5,641 nucleotides of DNA from Lachnospiraceae bacterium (GTDB taxonomy: Bacteria > Bacillota > Clostridia > Lachnospirales > Lachnospiraceae). The DNA lies in contig JAITWD010000149.1 in NCBI GenBank assembly GCA_031285465.1, positions 1 through 5,641 of the forward strand, written 5' to 3'. Under the pieces are notes generated by a model. That model saw only the letters and a list, made by a program, of their open reading frames with translations. It ran no database searches and was not told the DNA's origin. The translations under genes were made by a program, and so were the position numbers. Shown in pieces: positions 1-4,597 of this stretch; the stretch's first letter is position 1, and each line of letters begins with the position of its first letter.

Positions 1-232
1 TATGGTAAAGGTATGTAGCCATAATGGAAGTGTTTTCGCAATCGAACCGCCGTTGTTTGTGGAACTGCAGATCACCGAAACCGAACCGGGATTTAAGGGT
101 GACACAGCGACTGGAGCAACCAAGCCGGCAACCGTGGAGACCGGTGCGACCGTATATGTACCATTATTTGTGGAACAGGGCGAAGTGATCAAAATCGATA
201 CCCGCACAGGGGATTACCTCTCAAGAGCATAA
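1..232 (+). CDS. efp: Elongation factor P, C-terminal part (5' truncated by window edge)
   Basis: EF-P binds the ribosome between the P and E sites and relieves stalling during peptide-bond formation at polyproline stretches; it acts in the cytoplasm. About 76 residues are visible. EF-P is usually about 185 residues, so this is roughly the last 40 percent: the end of the middle OB domain and the C-terminal OB domain. The evidence is the EF-P signature around visible residues 30-49 (core FKGDTATGATKPATVETG), the preceding EPPLFVEL segment and the terminal IKIDTRTGDYLSRA. The ATG at position 2 is an internal Met, not the start; the true start and the modified residue of domain I lie upstream of the window. 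A strong terminator follows about 20 bases after the stop, so efp ends its transcription unit here. The family is very secure. Confidence 0.96.
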   Translation, partial: MVKVCSHNGSVFAIEPPLFVELQITETEPGFKGDTATGATKPATVETGATVYVPLFVEQGEVIKIDTRTGDYLSRA

Positions 233-251
233 GGGTGATATCTAAAGCTTT

Positions 252-285
252 AAGACAATAGAAGAACGACTTCTATTGTCTTTTT
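252..285 (+). terminator. Intrinsic terminator of efp
   Basis: A perfect 13-bp stem pairs 252-264 (AAGACAATAGAAG) with 270-282 (CTTCTATTGTCTT), with a 5-nt loop AACGA. The 3' arm runs straight into a T-rich tail (281-285, then ATTT). The placement just after the efp stop fits rho-independent termination of efp. Confidence 0.93.
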
Positions 286-391
286 ATTTGTAAAAAACAC
301 TTTCATGCAAAACAATGCACGGAAGACAAATTACCGAACAGTTGGTCTTATTTTACATAATAAACAAAAAATCAAATGAAAGGAGAGAACT

Positions 392-1366
392 ATGGAATAC
401 GCAAATTTTCTAGTAGCGATCAAAGAAGCAGTACAAAATATGATGGGGGATGAGGTGACAGTAACCATCACAAGCATTAGGAAAAATAACGGGATCACTC
501 TGGACGGAATGCTGATCGCCCGCAAGGAGAGGGGCATATCGCCGGCCTATTATGTCAATAATCAATATCAGGCCATGCTCGAAGGAAAAGCAATTGCGGC
601 CATAGCGGAGGAAATAGTTGATCTCTATGAACGCAGCGATTTTCCCCATCAGCTAAACCTTGAGTTTTTTAATTCGGCGGAGGAGATGAAGAGCAATGTT
701 TTATATAAGCTTATCCATTTTCAGAAGAACAGGGAGCTTCTAAATGATCTGCCCCATTTACGCTTTATGGATCTGGCGATCGTCTTTTTCTGCAACCTAT
801 CGGAAGAATATTTCGAAAATGGTTCGGTTTTGATCCATAACCGGCATGTGGAACGGTGGAACCTTACGGCCGAAGAGTTATACCAGTCGGCACAGCTAAA
901 TACCATGCGGTTGTGCCCCGAAACCATTATTGATATGGAAGAGGTTATGCGGGGGGTATTTATCCGGCGCCTAAAGGATAAGATTGGCACCGATGAAGGT
1001 GGAGAAGAATTATTGAAGCGATTTATGGAGGAACAGTATCCTAATCTGGCCGAGAAAGAATTTAAGCAGGCAAAAGGCCGGTATAAAATGTATGTTCTGG
1101 GCAATGAAGACCGTTTGTTTGGGGCGGCGGCGATGCTCTATCCCGGCGTGCTGGATCGCTTTTCCGATGAAATGGGGCTGGGGCTTTTCCTATTGCCCAG
1201 CTCGGTCCATGAGATCATTATCGTACCGGATGATGGGAGCATGGATAAAGATGAGCTGCAACAGATTGTGAGCGAGATCAATGATAATCATGTCGATCCC
1301 GAGGAAGTACTGGGCTATACGATCTATTATTATGACCGTCACAGCAAGGAAATCCTCCAGGTCTAA
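392..1366 (+). CDS. DUF5688 family protein, function unknown
   Basis: This is a complete 324-residue protein that I place in DUF5688, an uncharacterised family I know mainly from Lachnospiraceae and other Clostridia. No function is established. Family-like features are an N-terminal segment with alternating hydrophobic strands (residues 20-30), the segment around NNGITLDGMLI at 32-42, and the C-terminal block LPSSVHEIIIVPDD at 268-281. That block is followed by a D/E-rich helix and the NDNHVDPEEVLGYTIYYY region (297-314). The near-C-terminal 'HEIIIVPDD...EEVL' layout recalls DUF1444 (YtpQ-type) proteins; that resemblance is my impression only. No signal peptide, membrane span or catalytic motif is seen, so a cytoplasmic location is likely. 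The start is chosen at ATG 392 because AAAGGAG (379-385) sits 6 nt upstream. The gene lies downstream of the efp terminator, so it should have its own promoter, though I see none that is convincing. No T-tailed terminator is visible after it. Confidence 0.86.
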   Translation: MEYANFLVAIKEAVQNMMGDEVTVTITSIRKNNGITLDGMLIARKERGISPAYYVNNQYQAMLEGKAIAAIAEEIVDLYERSDFPHQLNLEFFNSAEEMKSNVLYKLIHFQKNRELLNDLPHLRFMDLAIVFFCNLSEEYFENGSVLIHNRHVERWNLTAEELYQSAQLNTMRLCPETIIDMEEVMRGVFIRRLKDKIGTDEGGEELLKRFMEEQYPNLAEKEFKQAKGRYKMYVLGNEDRLFGAAAMLYPGVLDRFSDEMGLGLFLLPSSVHEIIIVPDDGSMDKDELQQIVSEINDNHVDPEEVLGYTIYYYDRHSKEILQV

Positions 1367-1536
1367 GGAAACACCGTACATAAACCGTTATCGGGTGGTC
1401 GCCGTAAGCTCCGACCATAGATCGGCCGGGGCAAATGGGCGGCTAACCAATCCGAACCGACCAATAATGACTAATAACGAATAAAAACCAATAAAACCCA
1501 ATAAAATAAAAAGGACAAAATAAATCAACTTCGGGC

Positions 1537-1565
1537 TGGACAATTAACCGACCATGTGTTATTAT
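1537..1565 (+). promoter_or_regulatory. Sigma-A-type promoter for tRNA-Arg
   Basis: A -35 box TGGACA (1537-1542, 5 of 6 matches to TTGACA) and a -10 box TATTAT (1560-1565, 5 of 6 to TATAAT) are separated by exactly 17 bases. Transcription would start near 1572, about 34 bases before the mature tRNA, which is a normal tRNA leader length. It could also feed the SH3b gene by read-through. Confidence 0.72.
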
Positions 1566-1605
1566 ATTCGAGGTGATGTAATAATTTTGTAACAATTGCT
1601 GCTAT

Positions 1606-1677
1606 GCACCCGTAGTATAATGGATAGAACGGAGGCCTCCGACGCCTCAGATGCAGGTTCGATTCCTGCCGGGTGCA
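1606..1677 (+). tRNA. tRNA-Arg, anticodon CCG
   Basis: The cloverleaf folds by eye. The acceptor stem GCACCCG (1606-1612) pairs perfectly with CGGGTGC (1670-1676), with discriminator A at 1677. The anticodon stem GAGGC (1632-1636) pairs with GCCTC (1644-1648) around loop CTCCGAC, giving anticodon CCG at 1639-1641, which reads arginine codon CGG. The T stem GCAGG (1653-1657) pairs with CCTGC (1665-1669) around TTCGATT. The variable loop is short (AGAT, 1649-1652). The D arm GTAT (1615-1618) against GAAC (1627-1630) is weak: two Watson-Crick pairs, one A-A mismatch and one T-G wobble. The 3' CCA is not encoded (the sequence continues TTTTT), so it must be added by CCA-adding enzyme. It is a single tRNA, not part of a cluster. 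Confidence 0.95.
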
Positions 1678-1710
1678 TTTTTGCATTACCATCTTTCATA
1701 GTAATGATGT

Positions 1711-1769
1711 AGGGATCAAGCGGTCATGCATATTCATGTAAGCATGATATGCATGACCGCTTGACCTTT
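1711..1769 (+). repeat. Long inverted repeat / hairpin between tRNA-Arg and the SH3b gene
   Basis: An 18-bp perfect inverted repeat pairs 1716-1733 (TCAAGCGGTCATGCATAT) with 1747-1764. Inside it, CATG 1735-1738 pairs with CATG 1743-1746 after a single bulged T (1734), leaving a TAAG tetraloop. Outside it, after one A/C mismatch, 1711-1714 can pair weakly with 1766-1769 (two G-T wobbles). The helix thus has about 22 strong pairs. Only a poor T tract follows (CCTTTG), so it is not a canonical rho-independent terminator. It may still end or process the tRNA transcript, or form a 5' leader hairpin 33 nt before the next start codon. Confidence 0.85.
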
Positions 1770-1796
1770 GTATCCTAATAAATAAAGGAGGAAAAT

Positions 1797-3248
1797 ATGA
1801 ACAGTACTAATAAACATAACCATAATGCCGATTCAGAACGTTCTCATAAAGATACTCATTTTACGTCGAAGTACCCACAATTTTCCCGAAAAGAGATTAT
1901 GAAAACTATTCGTCCATTTACCGACTGGGTGGTTAAACATACCAATATTGTTTTGCCGGTTGTGCTGGTGGTCAGTGTTTTGGCAACGGTGATCATCGGT
2001 TTAAATGCGAATGAGCGGGCTGAGCTGGAAGCACAGGCGATGACCGCATCGGTCAATGACGCCAATTCACAGGATGGGGCACAAACCGACGCGACCGTTC
2101 CAGAGATTCCACTTGAGCAGAATAAATATCCGGAAATAAATGAGCTCTTCAGTACCTACTATCGGGCGATCGCCGATGGCGATGTAGTGACCACCGCGGC
2201 GATTGATACCGATTTACAGGCATCAAATGATAAGACCGCACTGGAATTGATCCGGATCGAGAAAATGGCCGATTATATCGAAGGCTACGAAACAATTGAT
2301 GTGTATACCAAGCCGGGTTTGGTTGCCGACAGCTATGTGGCTTATGTATGTACCGAAGTACGTTTTAGTGATGTTGATGCCCTGATACCGGGTCTGCAGA
2401 CCTTCTATATTACTAAAGGAGCAGATGGACAGTATACGGTCAAGAAGGATGATCTGCCCCCCGATGTATATGAATACGTTACGGCCGTTTCCTTTCAGGA
2501 TGATGTTGTGGATCTGAGTAACAAGGTTACCGTTTCCTATAATGATCTGATCGCATCTAATCAGGAGTTGGTTGAATATATTGCCTATATGGGCCAAAAG
2601 GTCAATGAAGATGTTGGCGTGGCACTGGCACAGACGGTTCAGCCGGATATTACCGCCGATTCGGTTGCCGAGGAGATGGGCATTACCACTCCTGGCGATG
2701 AAAATGCGACCGATGATCAGGGTACGACCGGTGCAGAAGCGACACCGTCTCCCGACGGTCAAGCGGTTATTTCTCCGGTACTTAATGCACGGGCAACCGA
2801 TGTGGTCAATATCAGAAGCTCGGACAGTGAAACGGCCGATCGTCTGGATAAAGCGGAAGTGGGTCAGGAGTTCCGGGTGCTTGAGCAAAAGGGTAATGGC
2901 TGGAGCCGGGTGGAATATAATGATGGCGATGCTTATATTAAAAGTGAATTTTTAGAAATAATCGGTGAAGAATCGACCGATACCGATAACGAAGCAACTA
3001 CCGAGCAGGATGCCGGCGGTGAAGATGCCGGTCAAGCGGCCGAGTCGGCTGATGGAGTGACGACCGACGGCACGGTCAAGGTGATTGAAAGTGTCCGGGT
3101 CAGAAGTATTCCCGGCACCGATGGCGATTCACTGGGGACGGTATACAGTGGCGAGGAGCTGGATCTGATCGAGCAAATGGATAATGGCTGGACCAAGGTT
3201 ACCTACGATGGTGAGATTGGTTATGTCAAATCAGAGTATGTTGAGTAA
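1797..3248 (+). CDS. Membrane-anchored NTF2-like protein with two C-terminal SH3b domains
   Basis: This 483-residue protein is probably a cell-surface protein tethered to the membrane; its ligand is unknown. In order it has a polar, His/Asn/Ser-rich cytoplasmic N-terminus (1-50), one transmembrane helix (about 51-69, IVLPVVLVVSVLATVIIGL), an acidic stalk (70-110), and a globular region (110-232) that reads like an NTF2-like fold. A helical segment with coiled-coil character follows (235-282), then an acidic D/E/T/A-rich linker (283-325). The first SH3b is at about 333-387 (VVNIRSSDSE...GNGWSRVEYNDGDAYIKSEFL), then a second acidic linker (388-424), then a second SH3b at about 425-482 (VRVRSIPGTDGDSLGTV...NGWTKVTYDGEIGYVKSEYV). 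SH3b domains commonly bind peptidoglycan or surface ligands. No peptidase or amidase domain is present, so a structural, sensing or envelope-binding role is inferred. ATG 1797 is chosen because AAGGAGG (1785-1791) lies 5 nt upstream; the Met at residue 35 has only a weak site. A terminator follows. Confidence 0.88.
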   Translation: MNSTNKHNHNADSERSHKDTHFTSKYPQFSRKEIMKTIRPFTDWVVKHTNIVLPVVLVVSVLATVIIGLNANERAELEAQAMTASVNDANSQDGAQTDATVPEIPLEQNKYPEINELFSTYYRAIADGDVVTTAAIDTDLQASNDKTALELIRIEKMADYIEGYETIDVYTKPGLVADSYVAYVCTEVRFSDVDALIPGLQTFYITKGADGQYTVKKDDLPPDVYEYVTAVSFQDDVVDLSNKVTVSYNDLIASNQELVEYIAYMGQKVNEDVGVALAQTVQPDITADSVAEEMGITTPGDENATDDQGTTGAEATPSPDGQAVISPVLNARATDVVNIRSSDSETADRLDKAEVGQEFRVLEQKGNGWSRVEYNDGDAYIKSEFLEIIGEESTDTDNEATTEQDAGGEDAGQAAESADGVTTDGTVKVIESVRVRSIPGTDGDSLGTVYSGEELDLIEQMDNGWTKVTYDGEIGYVKSEYVE

Positions 3249-3341
3249 GGAATTTTAATACGGTTTTGGTGGCTTTTGTGAGGTGTTTTAATCCATAATG
3301 ACCCAAATCGGAATAACCCCAATAACCCAAATCTAAATTCG

Positions 3342-3378
3342 AAAGACGATTGTAGAGAAATTTACAATCGTCTTTTTT
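3342..3378 (+). terminator. Intrinsic terminator of the SH3b gene
   Basis: The stem pairs 3342-3354 (AAAGACGATTGTA) with 3363-3375 (TACAATCGTCTTT), 13 bp around an 8-nt loop. The 3' arm merges into an unbroken T run (3373-3378). It lies about 95 bases after the stop of the SH3b gene, the only upstream gene it could serve. Confidence 0.92.
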
Positions 3379-3466
3379 GCATGAATAAATTTACTTGAAA
3401 ATGCCGACTATATAAAAAAAGCATGGGGCGCACAAAGTAGAGTGGGACACAACATAAGACACCAAG

Positions 3467-3475
3467 TGATATGAT
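3467..3475 (+). promoter_or_regulatory. Candidate extended -10 promoter for the 3599 gene
   Basis: TGATATGAT fits the extended -10 form TGnTATAAT with one mismatch. No good -35 box lies 17 bases upstream (ACACAA). A promoter is needed here because a terminator ends at 3378. Transcription would start near 3482, giving a leader of about 115 bases. Confidence 0.3.
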
Positions 3476-3505
3476 GGGAATAGGATAAAGGGTGTAAGAC
3501 GAGAC

Positions 3506-3573
3506 GAAATTTCAGATATTGTTTATGCCACGGAAGTGGCATATTTGGAAGTGTGAGCAATCAAAAAAATTTC
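3506..3573 (+). other. Possible structured 5' leader with GGAA-capped hairpin
   Basis: An 8-bp perfect hairpin TATGCCAC (3524-3531) / GTGGCATA (3536-3543) is capped by GGAA, a GNRA-type tetraloop. Two further complementary pairs enclose it in nested order: ATTG 3518-3521 with CAAT 3558-3561, and GAAATTT 3506-3512 with AAATTTC 3567-3573. The block ends just before the purine-rich GGAAAGG (3579-3585) that serves as ribosome binding site. It matches no riboswitch class I know. The central hairpin is clear; the outer pairings are short and could be chance. Confidence 0.4.
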
Positions 3574-3598
3574 ACTTTGGAAAGGCATGGTTATTAAG

Positions 3599-4030
3599 AT
3601 GAGAAAAGATGATGCGGAACTTTTAAGAGGAATCCAAAAAAATACCAAGTCGGCGATGAAGGCGTTAGATACTCTCAGTAATAAGGTTTATGATGATGAT
3701 CTGGCGTTACAGCTTAGCCGGCAGAATTTAAAGTATTCGGAAATATATAATAAGGCAACCAACAGCCTGGTGGAGGGCAATGCGGAAGGATATCGGCCGC
3801 GGGCGATCAGCGAGCGGATGATGGTTGGCGGAATTCAGGCCAATGCGCTTTTTAATAACAGTACCAGTCATATCGCGGAAATGGTCATCCAGGGTAGCAA
3901 CCGGGGGATAACCGAAATGTGCAAGTCGGTTAACCGTCATGAAAATGCCCGTAATGCCTATGTGGAGATAGCACAGGAGCTGATGGATTTTGAGGAAAAG
4001 AATATTGCACAGTTGAAGAAGTATTTATGA
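3599..4030 (+). CDS. Small helical protein of unknown function, common in Clostridia
   Basis: This is a soluble protein of 143 residues (147 if started at ATG 3587). I recall similar unnamed proteins in Lachnospiraceae and other Clostridia but know no function. It appears almost entirely alpha-helical, with predicted helices near 5-28, 33-60, 68-102 and 112-141, suggesting a four-helix bundle. Acidic and His positions lie in these helices (E48, H91, E94, H114, E123, E127, E132, E133). This resembles ferritin-like bundles, but no classical ExxH metal motif is present, so metal binding is only a guess. No signal peptide or membrane span is visible. Start choice is uncertain: GGAAAGG (3579-3585) ends 1 nt before ATG 3587, too close, and 13 nt before ATG 3599, rather far. 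I prefer 3599 because the protein then begins MRKDDAELL, like the homologs I recall. The only possible terminator after it is a weak 5-bp hairpin at 4079-4091 followed by TTTT. Confidence 0.8.
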   Translation: MRKDDAELLRGIQKNTKSAMKALDTLSNKVYDDDLALQLSRQNLKYSEIYNKATNSLVEGNAEGYRPRAISERMMVGGIQANALFNNSTSHIAEMVIQGSNRGITEMCKSVNRHENARNAYVEIAQELMDFEEKNIAQLKKYL

Positions 4031-4101
4031 AGGAGCTGTAAAAAACGGTATAGCTTTGAATTGGGAATTAGGTAAATCCTGATTTGATCAGTTTTCATTA
4101 G

Positions 4102-4233
4102 ATGCATTTAAGCAGGACAGGTGATATGAAAAGGGTATTTGACGATAAAGTCATTACCGCATTTCCATATGATCGTCTTGCTTTTGATTTGTGCATTGAA
4201 TCAACACAAAAGACAAAACAGTTTCACAGATAA
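4102..4233 (+). CDS. Doubtful small ORF, 43 aa (35 aa from the second ATG)
   Basis: The reading frame opens at ATG 4102 immediately after an in-frame TAG, or at ATG 4126, where a weak purine-rich AGGACAGG (4114-4121) lies 4 nt upstream. It ends at TAA 4231-4233. From 4126 the product begins MKRVFDDKVITAFPYDRL, is mixed polar and hydrophobic, and has no signal peptide or membrane helix. The composition looks more protein-like than random, so it may be a real microprotein or the remnant of a decayed longer gene. I do not recognise a family. A chance ORF is at least as likely. Confidence 0.22.
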   Translation: MHLSRTGDMKRVFDDKVITAFPYDRLAFDLCIESTQKTKQFHR

Positions 4234-4315
4234 AATCTGCGAAATGCATGGGGAGTAGGTTGCTGGATGGGAAGAGATCATTGGATTTTCACAGGTTGAT
4301 ATAAATCATTTCAAT

Positions 4316-4339
4316 AACAAATGAAAAAACAAATGAAAA
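4316..4339 (+). repeat. Perfect 12-bp tandem repeat upstream of the riboswitch promoter
   Basis: AACAAATGAAAA occurs twice without a gap (4316-4327 and 4328-4339). The second copy ends 6 bp before the -35 box at 4346. The A-rich units are repeated at slightly more than one helical turn and sit where an UP element or a regulator site would be. They may equally be a simple slippage duplication. Confidence 0.85.
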
Positions 4340-4345
4340 GGAATA

Positions 4346-4374
4346 TTGACATCACCATCCGCATATGCTATTCT
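4346..4374 (+). promoter_or_regulatory. Sigma-A-type promoter of the riboswitch/CDF unit
   Basis: A consensus -35 TTGACA (4346-4351) and a -10 TATTCT (4369-4374, 4 of 6 matches) have a 17-base spacer. Transcription would start near 4381, giving a leader of about 215 bases that contains the whole riboswitch before the CDF start codon. Confidence 0.82.
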
Positions 4375-4444
4375 TACGATACATATTTGCTTTTCCTTGC
4401 ATTTTTCATATGTTCCATCCGGTGCAAATTTAATATTGTTTCAA

Positions 4445-4545
4445 ACTGAGCAGGCGATAAATTCCTTTCCGGGACTTTATGGGGCTGGGCCTAAGGGCAA
4501 CAGGTAGCGATCAGACGCGTATCTGTGGGACAGAGTAATTCCCAC
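4445..4545 (+). ncRNA. NiCo (czcD-type) riboswitch aptamer
   Basis: This cis-acting metal sensor lies in the CDF leader. The conserved blocks occur in the right order: CTGAGCAGGC (4446-4455), GGGCAACAG (4495-4503), CTGTGGGACAG (4523-4533) and TTCCCAC (4539-4545). The arms between them fold. Arm 1 is ATAAATTCC/GGGACTTTAT with a bulge (4457-4480), followed by G-rich 4481-4488. Arm 2 is GCC-TAAG-GGC (4489-4498). Arm 3 is ACAGGTA (4500-4506) with TATCTGT (4520-4526), extended by GCG/CGC. Closing helix P1 is weak here: only CTG 4446-4448 with CAG 4531-4533 is clear. The class forms a four-way junction binding Co2+ and Ni2+ cooperatively, and was later reported to respond to Fe2+. Its usual partner is a CDF-type exporter, as here. 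Recognition is from remembered consensus, not a covariance search. Confidence 0.9.
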
Positions 4546-4559
4546 CGATGCGCTTTTTT
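4517..4559 (+). terminator. Riboswitch expression platform: intrinsic terminator overlapping the aptamer
   Basis: GCGTATC (4517-4523) pairs with GATGCGC (4547-4553, one wobble). After a T/C mismatch, GTGGGA (4525-4530) pairs with TCCCAC (4540-4545) around a 9-nt loop. Six T's follow (4554-4559). The left arm uses bases that the aptamer needs for its third hairpin (4520-4526) and the conserved GGGACAG block, so the aptamer and terminator cannot both form. Metal-bound aptamer should block termination, making this a transcriptional ON switch. It lies 38 bases before the CDF start. Confidence 0.9.
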
Positions 4560-4597
4560 AGTACCTATATCTAAAGAAACAAGGAGGATCATTGATC

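Larger units (their letters stand above)
4031..4345 (+). other. Intergenic region with little recognisable content
   Basis: These 315 bases lie between the helical-protein gene and the riboswitch promoter. I see a short CTGAT-TTG-ATCAG hairpin followed by TTTT (4079-4095), which could be a weak terminator. There is also a doubtful small ORF (4102-4233) and a 12-bp tandem repeat at the right end (4316-4339). No RNA gene, known riboswitch or mobile-element end is recognised, and the reverse strand shows no credible gene. Confidence 0.6.

Noticed and set aside
331..361. Possible promoter TTACCG-N17-TACATA before the DUF5688 gene
   Set aside because: Each box matches only 3 of 6 consensus bases; too weak to annotate.
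410..1104. Reverse-strand ORFs opposite the DUF5688 gene
   Set aside because: They lie entirely within a well-supported + strand gene with a good ribosome binding site and have no family-like sequence of their own.
1396..1417. TGGTCG/CGACCA 6-bp inverted repeat after the DUF5688 gene as terminator
   Set aside because: It has a 10-nt loop and no T tract downstream; a chance or minor hairpin.
1281..1484. 67-aa + strand ORF overlapping the end of the DUF5688 gene
   Set aside because: It starts inside the real gene in another frame, has a basic low-complexity product and no ribosome binding site.
1606..1764. Integration (att) site at the 3' end of the tRNA
   Set aside because: No direct repeat of the tRNA 3' end, integrase gene or mobile-element content is seen in the window.
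2223..2888. 221-aa reverse-strand ORF opposite the SH3b gene
   Set aside because: It is an antisense shadow: the + strand frame has clear TM and SH3b domains, and the antisense product has no recognisable domain or ribosome binding site context.
3441..3452. GTGGGACACAA, which resembles the NiCo riboswitch GTGGGACAG block
   Set aside because: The other required blocks (GAGCAGGC, GCAACAG, TTCCCAC) are missing nearby, so it is not a second aptamer.
4381..4427. Short inverted repeats ACATAT/ATATGT and TTGCA/TGCAA in the leader before the aptamer
   Set aside because: They are 5-6 bp with loops of about 21 nt and overlap each other; not distinguishable from chance in AT-rich DNA.
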